This document shows, piece after piece, positions 25,201 to 34,195 of a DNA stretch of 64,000 nt. Positions within the stretch are counted from its first letter, which is position 1; each line of letters begins with the position of its first letter. This DNA is from Acidobacteriota bacterium. GTDB lineage: Bacteria; Acidobacteriota; Terriglobia; Bryobacterales; Bryobacteraceae. Position numbers and translations under genes: made by a program. The notes under the pieces are model-generated. The model did not search any database and was not told the origin of the DNA. It was given only the letters and a program-made list of their open reading frames with translations. The DNA is taken from NCBI GenBank assembly GCA_029776225.1, contig JAKOTR010000011.1, forward strand, positions 310,001 to 374,000. The letters are read 5' to 3'.

Positions 25201-26658
25201 TTACTTCATAGGCTCGATGGCGCCCGTGGCGCGGCTCACGCGGTCGCGCGCGGGAATGTAGCCACGTGGAATCCCGAGATCCTCGCGGGAGTAGTATTTC
25301 CAGGCGCCGTTTTCGCGCCTGCAAATGAACACCTCGCCGAGGTCGTCGAGCGTGGCGCTGAACGGGATATCGCCGGTGACGCCGGGCCAGGGCTGGCTGC
25401 GATAGGCGAGCACGTCGCGAATCTTGGCGCGATTCAAGCCGGCCACCTGAATGGCCCAGATCAGCAGGTTCATGCCGTCGTAGCCGTGGGCCGCGTACGT
25501 CTCGGGCTCCTGGTTGAAACGTGCCCGGAACGCCTTCCGAAACTCGTCGAGCTTGGGGTCCTTGCGGTCGGGATTCCACGGGTATGCGCAGATCACGCCC
25601 TCGGCGTTCTTGCCCGCAATCGCCAGGAACTCGTCCGAGACCGTGCGATCGCTGGCAAAGTATGGCTGGTTCATCCCCATCTTGCGCATCTGGTTGAGAA
25701 TGAGCGCGCTCTCTTTGGCGTCGCCCCAGTGAATGATGCAATCGAGATTGGCGGCCTTGAGGCGCTCCAGTTGGAGCGAAAAGTCCTCCGCGCCCACGCG
25801 GTAGGCCATTTCGAGAATGATCGGACGTTGCAGCCGGCGCGCGCTGTCGCGCACCTCGCGGACGCCGAACCTGCCGTAGCGGTTGCTTGCGCGGATGATG
25901 CCGATGCGCCGGTAGTTCATCTTGCGGATGATGTAGTCCATCAGCAGGTAGCTCTGCTGGCGGTCGTCGCTGATCACGCGCATCACCCAGGGAATGTTGG
26001 TTTCGATGAAGGTGGGGTCGGTGTCTCCGCTGTTTACCATGACAATCTCGGCCTTGAGCGCGACGCGGATGGCAATATGCGAGTTTGCGCCGTCGATGGT
26101 GCCGAGAATGCCCCAGACCCGGTCTTTGTAGGCCATGTTGATGATTTCGTTGCCCGAGGCGCCCCACAGGCCGTTATCGTTGGAGACCACGAGTTCAAAC
26201 GGAATCTTGCGCCGGAGATAGCCGCCGCGCGCGTTCGCCTGCTCGATTGCCAACTGCGCTCCTTGAAGCATCTTGATGCCGAGCGCCTCCTCGTGGCTCG
26301 CTCCGCCGGTGGCTACCGAAACCGTGGCCATGATCGGTCCGATGAACCCGATCTTTACCGATTTCAAATCCGGTCCCGGTTCCGGCTCGGCGCGCCGCGG
26401 CCCGGTGTATTCCATCTGGACCAGGAAATGCTCCTTGTAGGGCTTCGCGCCGCTGTACGGCTCAATATCGATGGGCGTTTTGGCGTAGTTCGTATCCTGT
26501 TTCAAGCGCAGGTCGGGGACTTCGTACGGCCCAACGGCATCGATGCGGCGCAGCACCTCGGCGGTGTCGGGATCGATGAGCGCCCTGAGTTCGGGCGGAT
26601 CGCCGGGCCGCTGGGCAAAAAGCAACGGAGCAATCAGGGCGAGGCAGATTCGTTTCAT
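25201..26658 (-). CDS. periplasmic substrate-binding protein (Peripla_BP_6) with N-terminal extension
   Basis: 485 residues from ATG 26658, which overlaps the upstream stop (ATGA). Signal peptide MKRICLALIAPLLFAQ, then about 100 residues not found in usual members (DTAEVLRRIDAVGPYEVPDL), followed by the binding fold: VKIGFIGPIMATVSVA, GAQLAIEQANARGGYLRR, WGILGTIDGANSHIAI, VNSGDTDPTFIETNIPW, YAAHGYDGMNLLIWAI. Diverged tandem paralogue of the gene that follows. The extension may contact the cytochrome or propeller proteins of the operon; that is a guess. Confidence 0.86.
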   Translation of the reverse strand: MKRICLALIAPLLFAQRPGDPPELRALIDPDTAEVLRRIDAVGPYEVPDLRLKQDTNYAKTPIDIEPYSGAKPYKEHFLVQMEYTGPRRAEPEPGPDLKSVKIGFIGPIMATVSVATGGASHEEALGIKMLQGAQLAIEQANARGGYLRRKIPFELVVSNDNGLWGASGNEIINMAYKDRVWGILGTIDGANSHIAIRVALKAEIVMVNSGDTDPTFIETNIPWVMRVISDDRQQSYLLMDYIIRKMNYRRIGIIRASNRYGRFGVREVRDSARRLQRPIILEMAYRVGAEDFSLQLERLKAANLDCIIHWGDAKESALILNQMRKMGMNQPYFASDRTVSDEFLAIAGKNAEGVICAYPWNPDRKDPKLDEFRKAFRARFNQEPETYAAHGYDGMNLLIWAIQVAGLNRAKIRDVLAYRSQPWPGVTGDIPFSATLDDLGEVFICRRENGAWKYYSREDLGIPRGYIPARDRVSRATGAIEPMK

Positions 26659-27848
26659 CGTGCGCCTCCCGACGCGGACCGGGCGCTCGCGGTCATCACG
26701 CCGCGCTCGCGCAGGCCGGGATAGTAATCCTTGCCAATCCCCCAGGCGAGTCCTTTGGCGGTGCCGATCCACACGTCGTTGCCGTTGATATCGGCCGAGA
26801 TCGTGTAGTTGTGCGGGATGTTGAGGCCGGTTTCCACGGTTTCGATCACCTGCTTGTCGCGCGTAACCACGGCATACCCAGTGTTGCGTTTCGGATCGCG
26901 CGTGTAGGCTACCCAGGTATTCGTGGCTACGTCCACGGCGGCGCCCAGGCCCTTGTCGGTGCAGAACCATGCCTCGTTGCCGCTGCGGACGGCGATGTTG
27001 TTAATGAAGTCGCTCGGCAGGCCGGAATCCTGGTTGTAGAATCCCCGCCAGTGGCGGCCGTCGTAGCGGGACGCGCCGAAGTAGGAAGAAACCCAGAGCA
27101 CCTTGTCCACATAGCCGGCGCCGGTGGTGATCACGTGGATGATGCCGTCGTCGCGGTAGAGATCGATTTCCATCTCGCCGTCGGGGTCCAGGTAATCTTT
27201 CCAGCGGCCGGTGGCGACGTCGTACTCGAGAATGCCGCTGCCCCAGACGGCCAAATGGACTTTCCCGTCGCCGTAGTGAACGCCGTAGTTCCAGATCTCC
27301 TCCATCGGGGCGTTCTTTTCGGTGAAGACGGTCCATTCCTTGGTGACGGTGTTGTAGCGGCTGGCGCCGGCGGTGGTGGCGGCCCAGACGTTATCGTTTT
27401 CGACGGCGACGGCGTACACCACGTCGTTCACCAGCCCGCTGTTCATCTGGTGCCAGTGGTCGAAGCGGCCTCCACTGAAGCGGGCCAGGCCGGCTCCGAA
27501 CAGGGCCAGCCAGACGTCGCCGGTTTTCTTGTCCACATCGATGCCCGTTATCACGCGCCAGGGCAGGCCGTCTTTTTCAGTCCAGCTCCTGATTTTGCCC
27601 GTGCGCTTATCGAGCATTGCCAGGCCACCTTCCGTTCCGATCCACACGCGCGGGCCATCGGCCTTGACGGCGAAGATGTGGTCGTTGGGGAGCCCGTCTT
27701 TCGTGGTGAACTGCCTCCAGTGCGTATAGATGTACGGCAGCTTCTGAGCCGCTGCCGCCGGCGCCGCGGTCTGGGCCTGCCCGCCCGATCCCCAAGGCAG
27801 AATGCAGCCTAGCCCAGCGGCGAGTGCGAATACGGATGCGAGTCTCAT
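26655..27848 (-). CDS. exported regulator-type beta-propeller protein
   Basis: 397 residues. Start is ATG 27848, preceded by TTGGAGGGCTGG; the TTG inside that sequence is not used. Signal peptide (ASVFALAAGLGCILPWG), then repeats of the Reg_prop kind: FTTKDGLPNDHIFAVKADG, VWIGTEGGLAMLDKRTGK, VWLALFGAGLARFSGG, VWAATTAGASRY, WFCTDKGLGAAVD, VWIGTAKGLAWG. In Bacteroidota and Acidobacteriota such propellers form the periplasmic half of hybrid sensors, but here no kinase domain follows, so it is a free periplasmic ligand-binding or structural protein. Lies 13 nt after the cytochrome gene. Confidence 0.84.
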   Translation of the reverse strand: MRLASVFALAAGLGCILPWGSGGQAQTAAPAAAAQKLPYIYTHWRQFTTKDGLPNDHIFAVKADGPRVWIGTEGGLAMLDKRTGKIRSWTEKDGLPWRVITGIDVDKKTGDVWLALFGAGLARFSGGRFDHWHQMNSGLVNDVVYAVAVENDNVWAATTAGASRYNTVTKEWTVFTEKNAPMEEIWNYGVHYGDGKVHLAVWGSGILEYDVATGRWKDYLDPDGEMEIDLYRDDGIIHVITTGAGYVDKVLWVSSYFGASRYDGRHWRGFYNQDSGLPSDFINNIAVRSGNEAWFCTDKGLGAAVDVATNTWVAYTRDPKRNTGYAVVTRDKQVIETVETGLNIPHNYTISADINGNDVWIGTAKGLAWGIGKDYYPGLRERGVMTASARSASGGAR

Positions 27849-27861
27849 CCAGCCCTCCAAG

Positions 27862-30690
27862 TCAGAGCGTCTTGAGGTATTCGATCAAATCGTTAAGCTG
27901 ATCTTTCGTCATGTCGTTGGTTACGCCGTGCCGGTCGTCCGGGTTGTGAATGGTCCAGATCTCTTCCAGGGTGGCGGCCGAGCCATCGTGCAGGTACGGC
28001 GCGGAATCGTAAATGTTGTTGAGGTGAGGCACGTCGAACTTCCCTTGGCGGTCGAGCGGGTGGCGCGTGCCGACGTCGTGCCGCTGGCGGTCCGTGTAAT
28101 ACGGCGGTGGGTGGCAGGTGCTGCACCGGTTCTCCACCGGGATTTCGCGGCCGTCGTTCGTCGTGGTGCGGTAAAAGATTTCCTTGCCGCGCCGCTGCGC
28201 CGGCGTGAGCGGGGCGTTCATCGCGCGATACCGGTTGGGCGGGCGGGGAATCGTCGTGATGTAGTAATCGAGCGCAGAAAGCTCTTCCGGGGTGAAGGGG
28301 GCAAGGCGCGTGAAGAAGACCGAAAGGCGCGGTCCGCATTGCCGCGAAAGGCTCGGATTCGTGCCCTCCCACTTGAACGGAGCGGTGTCAAGAATGCCGC
28401 GCAGCGTCCGGTTGTCGACGGGGCTTACGCCAATGCCGTCCGCTTCGATGTCGTACGTGACGCCGTCGATGTGTCCGTCCGGATGGCAGGAGTGGCAAGA
28501 AAACTGGCGGTGAAACGTAACCTTGGCGCTATGGAAAACGCGCTCGCCGAAGCGCTGTTTGGTTACTTCTTTCGGACCGCCGAGGTCGATGACGCCGGCG
28601 GGCTCCAGCCGCGCCAGGTCGATCACCCCGATGTTGTCATCGAGGCAATTGGCGACGTAGGCGGTCTTTCCGTCCGGCGCGATCACGATGCCGCGAGGGC
28701 TGCGGCCCGTGGGAATGTGCTTCACGATGAACTCGGTGGGTTTGCCGAGATGGTTTGGAAGCACGTGCTCGCGTTCGTACTTCGATGAGCGCTGGATAAG
28801 CCCGGTGAGAAGCTGGATGTCGACGACGGCGATACGGTCCGTGCCCGAACTCGAGGCCAGCGCGTAGCGGCCATCCGGCGTGCAGGCGATGCCGGTGACG
28901 TCCGCAAAACCCATGTCGGGCTCGTCCAGGAGCACCTGGTCCACTTCGCCCGTGCGCCAGAGCACCGCGAGGCCGTTGGTGATTGTCCAGCCCTGCAACA
29001 GGCGCGTCATGGGGACCAGGTTTTTGGTCCGGTTCATGGTCGCCAGGGCGAAACGGCCGCTTGGGTGCCAGTCGATCCCCATCATGAGATTGGCGCCCGG
29101 CACCTGGAGCCGGTCTTCCACCGTGCCGCGCTCCGTTTCGATCTGCGTGACCTCGGAAAGCAGAGTCGAGCGCAGCGGCCGGATGTGCGAGAAGGTGTTG
29201 GTGACGAGCAGCGCCGAGCCGTCCGGCGAGAGACTGGCGGCCCAGGGGCCGCGGCCGGCAGCCAGCGTTTTCACCCGCTCCAGCGCGGCGAGATCAAAGA
29301 CCCAGATATCGTCCGACGACGTGTTCAGAACGTAGAGCAGCCTGCCCTGATTGTCCGTCGCCACGCCGTGCGGTTCATCGCCGGTGGGGATCGTCTTAAG
29401 GACCTTGCGCCCAGCCGCGTCGATGACGGCGATGGTATCGTCGAGGCGGTTCGTTACAAAGGCGCGCTTGCCGTCCGGGGTGAAGGCGACTCCGGTCGGC
29501 GCGCCGCCGGTGTGGAACTCGGCCGTTTTCTCCCGGGTGGCGAGGTCAATCACGGCGACCGTATCGCCCGTTTCGCATGTGACCCACAACTCGGCGCCGC
29601 CCGGCCGGATAGCCAGGTTGAGCGGGTTTTTGTACTTCGGCTCGGCGATGCCGTTGGCCGCCTCGGTCCTGGTGGGATGGGCGATTTTCTTCACCGCTTC
29701 GTCGTATTGAAACTTGTTGCCATCGTGGCAGCCCAGGCAGGTTTTGCGGGTGGGCTGGCGAAGCCCCGCTTTCGCGGCGGCGGTGCGGTCGCGCATGATG
29801 GCGTCCTCGAGATACTCGCTGCCCGCGCCGTGGCAGGCTTCGCAGCCGACGCCCTCTTCGACCCGCGCGGAAGCCAGACGCGCCGGAACGGCGGCAGGCG
29901 CATGGCACTTCAGACACGCCGGATCGGTTTGCGGCTCGGCCACACCCTTCTCTTTGGCGACCTCAAAGCCGCGGGCCGTGCCGAGCACAGCCCATGCGCG
30001 CGCATGCTGGCTGCTGCGCCAGATGCTGTACTGATAGCCCCTGTTCGGTCCGCGGTGGCAAGCGCCGCAAGCGTCGGAGCCGGCGAAGCGCGGCCCCTCG
30101 GCTTTGCCGTCCGCGGGGACGGCCGCGGGCACCGGCCCTGGCACGGGGTTTTCGGGAAGCGGGTGTTTCACCGCTTCCAGGCCTTGCTTCAAATCGAACA
30201 CAGGCTTCTGGAGAGCCGCGATATGCGAGCCTTTTTCCTGATGGCATTTCATGCACTCACGCTCGCCCGGCATGCGCAGGCCGGCTTTCCTTGCCGCCTC
30301 GGGGTCGCGCATCACGCTTTCCGTCATGTACTCGCTGCCCGGACCGTGGCAGGCCTCGCACTGCACGCCGTCTTCGATACGGAACTCGGGTTCGCGCTCC
30401 CATTCTTCCGTGTGCGCTGCCGTGGCGTGGCACCCCAGGCAAATCACCGACTGCTGGGGTTCGACGTCGCGCAGGCCGCTCAGCCTGGCGATGACGCGCG
30501 ATTCGGGTTTGGCCAGCACCGCCCAGGCCTGGCTGTGCTTTGAGTGCAGCCAGAGGCCGTACTGGCTGCCCATGCTCCGCGCGCCGTGACAGGTGGAGCA
30601 CGCCCGCGCCCCGACATAGACGGGAGTCTTAGGCGCGCCCACCAGGTATGCTGCGAGCAGCACGGCCGGCCAGAGAAGTCTGCCCATCAT
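27862..30690 (-). CDS. ten-haem c-type cytochrome / YVTN beta-propeller / MauG-like fusion
   Basis: 942 residues, exported (hydrophobic N-terminus to ~20). Ten CXXCH sites: eight in two tetrahaem blocks at ~31, 84, 111, 146 and ~208, 259, 283, 318 (cytochrome c-554-like repeats, each with CEACHG followed by PGSEY or AGSEY), then a seven-bladed-type propeller (~345-690; LWVTCETGDTVAVIDLATRE, RAFVTNRLDDTIAVID, TAYVANCLDDNIGVID), then CHSCH and CSTCH in a di-haem peroxidase/MauG-like C-terminus with RGKEIFYRTTTNDG and APYLHDGSAATLEEI. Likely a periplasmic electron-transfer protein or oxidase. ATG overlaps the upstream stop (ATGA). Confidence 0.9.
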   Translation of the reverse strand: MMGRLLWPAVLLAAYLVGAPKTPVYVGARACSTCHGARSMGSQYGLWLHSKHSQAWAVLAKPESRVIARLSGLRDVEPQQSVICLGCHATAAHTEEWEREPEFRIEDGVQCEACHGPGSEYMTESVMRDPEAARKAGLRMPGERECMKCHQEKGSHIAALQKPVFDLKQGLEAVKHPLPENPVPGPVPAAVPADGKAEGPRFAGSDACGACHRGPNRGYQYSIWRSSQHARAWAVLGTARGFEVAKEKGVAEPQTDPACLKCHAPAAVPARLASARVEEGVGCEACHGAGSEYLEDAIMRDRTAAAKAGLRQPTRKTCLGCHDGNKFQYDEAVKKIAHPTRTEAANGIAEPKYKNPLNLAIRPGGAELWVTCETGDTVAVIDLATREKTAEFHTGGAPTGVAFTPDGKRAFVTNRLDDTIAVIDAAGRKVLKTIPTGDEPHGVATDNQGRLLYVLNTSSDDIWVFDLAALERVKTLAAGRGPWAASLSPDGSALLVTNTFSHIRPLRSTLLSEVTQIETERGTVEDRLQVPGANLMMGIDWHPSGRFALATMNRTKNLVPMTRLLQGWTITNGLAVLWRTGEVDQVLLDEPDMGFADVTGIACTPDGRYALASSSGTDRIAVVDIQLLTGLIQRSSKYEREHVLPNHLGKPTEFIVKHIPTGRSPRGIVIAPDGKTAYVANCLDDNIGVIDLARLEPAGVIDLGGPKEVTKQRFGERVFHSAKVTFHRQFSCHSCHPDGHIDGVTYDIEADGIGVSPVDNRTLRGILDTAPFKWEGTNPSLSRQCGPRLSVFFTRLAPFTPEELSALDYYITTIPRPPNRYRAMNAPLTPAQRRGKEIFYRTTTNDGREIPVENRCSTCHPPPYYTDRQRHDVGTRHPLDRQGKFDVPHLNNIYDSAPYLHDGSAATLEEIWTIHNPDDRHGVTNDMTKDQLNDLIEYLKTL

Positions 30691-32348
30691 TGCTTTACCC
30701 TGACAGCTTTTGCCTCGCGCACCAGTTTCAAAATCTGGTTCGCCTTCACCTTTTCGAGTCTTTCCACCGCGCCGTCCGGCCAGCGGATCTCGACCGAATC
30801 GGCGTACTCCGCCTTTCCGAGTCCGAAGTGCAGCCGGGGATCGCCCTGGGAGAGGTAGCCGCGCGCCGGAACCAGGTCCTGGATCTGCTTCAGCGAGCCG
30901 GTGGTGACGGTGACGCGCGCGCCGTTGGCATCCCGCGTTCCGGTGGGGAATTTCAGGCGCGCATCGATCACGAGCCAGTTGTTCACCTTGTTCCCGCCGT
31001 CGTTGCGAAGCAGCTTCGGGTAGTCGTTTAAATTGATGATCAGGATGTCGATGTCGCCGTCGTTATCGATATCCGCCCAGGTGGCGCCGCGGCCCACGTA
31101 CTTTTCCGCGAAATAGGCTCCCGAGCGAGTGGAAACGTCTTCGAACGTCCCGTCGCCTTTGTTGCGCATCAAGGTGTCTTCCTGCACGTACTCGTGATGG
31201 GCGTTGCCGTGGACGGTGAGCAGATCGAGCCACCCATCGTTGTCGTGGTCGTACAGGATGGCGCCCCAGCCGGCGTACTGCCCCAGCGCCTGCGAGAGGC
31301 CGCTGACGGCGGTGCGGTCGAAAAACGTTCTGCGGCCGTTGACTATGCTCTGGACAAACAAGATGCAGTAGTTCAGGTTGGGGATGAAGATATCGAGCAA
31401 ACCGTCGCGATTCACATCGCCGACCACCGGACCCATCGAAGAGACGCCCTGCCCGTTCTCTCCATATGCAATGCCAAGCTCGAGGGCTTTTTCCTTGAAA
31501 ACGCCCTTGCCAGTGTTCTCGAAGTAGTAATTTTCAATCGCGTCGTTGGCGGCGAAAAGATCGAGCAGGCCGACATTGCGGAAATCCGAAACGGTGACGC
31601 TCATTGCGCGGCCGTCCGGTTTGTAGATCCCCACCTCCTTGGTGACGTCGGTGAAGGTGCCGTCGCCGTTGTTGCGGAAGAGCGCATTCGGCACGCCGCT
31701 GTAGCTCAGCGGCCCGGGATACCCCTGGGCAGGGTAAAAGTCGCGGAACTTGCCGTCGTCGTACACCAGGTAGTTGCCGACGAACACGTCGAGATAGCCG
31801 TCGTGGTTGTAATCGAACCAGGCGGCCGAAACGCTCCATCGCTTGTCGTCCAGCCCCGATTGCTTCGACACGTCGGTGAAGGTGCCGTCGCCGTTGTTGC
31901 GGTAGAGAATGTTGGGGCCGTAGTTAAGGACGTAGATGTCTACATCGCCGTCGTTGTCGTAGTCGGCCGCCGAGCATCCGGTGCCATACACGCCGCCGCC
32001 GTCCACGCCGGCCTGCGCGGTTACATCCGTGAATGTGTTGTTGCCGTTGTTTCTGTAGAGCCGGTTGGACAGCTTCCCGCGGAGGTCCCTGCCCTGGTTG
32101 TCGCTGACGCCCTTCGTCCACGTGCCGGTGACGAAGTAAATGTCCATGAAGCCGTCGCCGTTGTAATCGAAGAAACACGCGCCGGCGCCAGTGCCCTCGA
32201 CGATGTTGTCGAGGTGGCGGTCGCCGTAGCTGTGTTTGAATTCGATGCCCGCCTGTTTGGTGATGTCTGTGAAAACGGGCCACTGCTGCGGCGGCGCTGC
32301 AAACGCAGCGGCGGCGGCCAGCAATCGCATGAGGCAGGAAACTCTCAT
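30687..32348 (-). CDS. CRTAC1 family protein: FG-GAP/VCBS repeats with ASPIC/UnbV domain
   Basis: 553 residues; signal peptide MRVSCLMRLLAAAAAFAAPP. Repeated calcium-binding-like FG-GAP blades (FFDYNGDGFMDIYFV, AADYDNDGDVDIYVLN, WFDYNHDGYLDVFVGN, DVNRDGLLDIFIPN, WADIDNDGDIDILIIN) build an integrin-like propeller, and the C-terminal ~100 residues are ASPIC/UnbV (GARVTVTTGSLKQIQDLVPA, LHFGLGKAEYADSVEIRWPDG). Start is ATG 32348, overlapping the preceding stop as ATGA; the open frame continues upstream but inside the previous gene. Secreted or periplasmic, possibly a scaffold for the cytochromes encoded on both sides. Confidence 0.9.
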   Translation of the reverse strand: MRVSCLMRLLAAAAAFAAPPQQWPVFTDITKQAGIEFKHSYGDRHLDNIVEGTGAGACFFDYNGDGFMDIYFVTGTWTKGVSDNQGRDLRGKLSNRLYRNNGNNTFTDVTAQAGVDGGGVYGTGCSAADYDNDGDVDIYVLNYGPNILYRNNGDGTFTDVSKQSGLDDKRWSVSAAWFDYNHDGYLDVFVGNYLVYDDGKFRDFYPAQGYPGPLSYSGVPNALFRNNGDGTFTDVTKEVGIYKPDGRAMSVTVSDFRNVGLLDLFAANDAIENYYFENTGKGVFKEKALELGIAYGENGQGVSSMGPVVGDVNRDGLLDIFIPNLNYCILFVQSIVNGRRTFFDRTAVSGLSQALGQYAGWGAILYDHDNDGWLDLLTVHGNAHHEYVQEDTLMRNKGDGTFEDVSTRSGAYFAEKYVGRGATWADIDNDGDIDILIINLNDYPKLLRNDGGNKVNNWLVIDARLKFPTGTRDANGARVTVTTGSLKQIQDLVPARGYLSQGDPRLHFGLGKAEYADSVEIRWPDGAVERLEKVKANQILKLVREAKAVRVKQ

Positions 32349-34195
32349 CGCTTTCCTCCCGATGCGGTGGGAAGGGCTTCCCAATGCGCGCCGAAGTCGA
32401 TCCACTCGACGATGGCCCGCTTCTGGGCCGCCGTCAACGGCTTCGAGCCCGCGGGCGGCATTGCCGCTACGGGCGCGGCCGCGGCGCCGTCCCACGGACG
32501 CGAGGTGTTGCGGCCGTGTATGCTCCAAACCAGCGGGCTGGTGCGCGCCTGTCCGGGCGTGACGTATCCGGCAAGCAAAGCTTTGTAGGCCGCCTCCGGC
32601 GAGTGGAGCGGCAGCTTCGACCCAGCGGGGTGGCACGCGCCGCTGGCGCATCCCGCCGCAAGCAGCGGCATGATGTCCCGGCGGAAATCCACCGTGCGGC
32701 GTTTTTCCACCGGCAGGTTGAGCCGGGCCGCCGGATGCGAGAGCGCTTTCGCGGCGACGTTTTCCGGCGTGCGCTCGCCATCCTCATGACAGCCGATGCA
32801 GCCGCGGTGTTCCTTGTTCTTCACCCAGATCCACGCGCTCGACCGCAGCGCCATGCCGTCCGCATCCAGCGCCTGGAGTTGAATCGGGAGGTTGGCCGGA
32901 ACCTGTATGTGGAACGATCCGTCGTCTTCCACGTCGACTTCGCCCAGCAGGCGCCGGTGCAGCAAAGGCGAGCGGGTTTCGGTTCCGGAGGCCGCCGGTG
33001 TGCGCGGAACGGCCTCGAGCACCCGCAGCCGTTTCACGCTGCCGGGCGGCATCCAGTTGCGGTCGGAAAAATCGGTGGTGTAGAGATCGAGGCAGTAAAA
33101 CACGCCGTCCGGCTCGGAATCGACCACGACGGAAGACCGGCCATCGGGTTCCTCGCGCGGCGCGACGAGCTTGGCCTGGATATCGTGGAATTTCGGGTCG
33201 TCGAAGACGGGCTCCGCGCGGCCGGTCTCTGGGTCCAGCCGGTAGATTGCATGCGTGCCCTTTCCGTTTGCCGGCCGGCGCGAAATCAGCACCGGGCCGT
33301 CGGGCAGCGGCGACGGCGAATGATAGAGGCCCGCTTCGGGCGGCGTAAGAGCGCGGTAAGAGTGCAGATTGCGGCGCAGGCTCAGGGTCCCGACCGATCC
33401 GGCGCCGTCCCAAAGGGCCTCGGAGGACTCGATGAAAACCACCATGCGCTTCGGCGTCGTGCACGCCATGTGCTTGATCCGCCGGCCTTGCATTCCCGAA
33501 AACGCCGCGAAGTCCGTGCCGTCCAGGTTGATTCCGTACAGTTCCACGCGGCCGAGCGGACCGCCACCCTCCAGCGTGTGCCAGCGCCAGGCGGAAAACA
33601 GAATCCGCCCGTCCTGCATCTGGAACGGATCGAAGCTGCTGGAAACCTGGAACGTGAGCCGGCGCGGTTGCGTGCCATCCAGGCGAATGGAATACAAGTT
33701 GGATGCGGGAATCGGGCCGTACTCGTTGTACTCGCCGGCCGCCGTGCTGACAAACGTGACCTGGTAGTGCGGCGCCTCGTCGTCCAGGTAGAAGATGGAG
33801 GATTGATAGACCGGGTTGCGGCAGTCGCCGAGACCCCGCGTGATCTGGCGCAAGCCCGAGCCGTCCGCGTTGATCTCGTAAATCTCCCAGTTGCTTGACG
33901 CGGTCTTGCGGCCCGCGAACAGGATGCGTTTACCGTCGAAGGAGACGTCGGGATCCGCCGCGCTTTCAAAATCCTTGACCAGCGGACGGACGGCGCCGCC
34001 GGGCAGCAGCAGCATGAGCCGGCCACCGCGCCCGTAATCGCCGCGCAGCACCGCGCGGGGAGAAGGCAGACCGGTGAGGGGAAGCTGCGTGAAAACCACG
34101 GGCGCGGTGAGTTTCGGGGCAGCCTGGCTGCTTGCGGCGCTGCCTACAAGAATCGCGGAAAGCATCCACCACGCCCGGAACACGGCCGCGCTCAC
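32345..34195 (-). CDS. HzsA-related protein: TolB-like propeller plus c-type cytochrome domain
   Basis: 616 residues from GTG 34195, which overlaps the RidA stop (GTGA); ATG 34165 is the alternative and also leaves a signal peptide (MLSAILVGSAASSQA). PD40/TolB-type blades (DPDVSFDGKRILFAGRKT, EIYEINADGSGLRQITRG, LYSIRLDGTQPRRLTF) match the middle domain of proteins annotated as hydrazine-synthase-alpha related. Then CIGCHEDGERTPEN (haem c site) and RRDIMPLLAAGCASGACHPAG, a CX4CH pair as in planctomycete-type cytochromes. Relation to true hydrazine synthase is only by family; no anammox genes are present. Second gene of the seven-gene operon. Confidence 0.8.
   Translation of the reverse strand: MSAAVFRAWWMLSAILVGSAASSQAAPKLTAPVVFTQLPLTGLPSPRAVLRGDYGRGGRLMLLLPGGAVRPLVKDFESAADPDVSFDGKRILFAGRKTASSNWEIYEINADGSGLRQITRGLGDCRNPVYQSSIFYLDDEAPHYQVTFVSTAAGEYNEYGPIPASNLYSIRLDGTQPRRLTFQVSSSFDPFQMQDGRILFSAWRWHTLEGGGPLGRVELYGINLDGTDFAAFSGMQGRRIKHMACTTPKRMVVFIESSEALWDGAGSVGTLSLRRNLHSYRALTPPEAGLYHSPSPLPDGPVLISRRPANGKGTHAIYRLDPETGRAEPVFDDPKFHDIQAKLVAPREEPDGRSSVVVDSEPDGVFYCLDLYTTDFSDRNWMPPGSVKRLRVLEAVPRTPAASGTETRSPLLHRRLLGEVDVEDDGSFHIQVPANLPIQLQALDADGMALRSSAWIWVKNKEHRGCIGCHEDGERTPENVAAKALSHPAARLNLPVEKRRTVDFRRDIMPLLAAGCASGACHPAGSKLPLHSPEAAYKALLAGYVTPGQARTSPLVWSIHGRNTSRPWDGAAAAPVAAMPPAGSKPLTAAQKRAIVEWIDFGAHWEALPTASGGKR

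Noticed and set aside
29065-32588. Long plus-strand frames opposite the cytochrome and CRTAC1 genes
   Set aside because: They mirror the minus-strand genes, which carry ten CXXCH sites and FG-GAP repeats; the antisense reading is low-complexity with no start signal.
32345-34195. Hydrazine synthase and anammox metabolism
   Set aside because: Similarity is limited to the HzsA-related propeller/cytochrome family. HzsB/C, hydrazine dehydrogenase and other anammox genes are absent.
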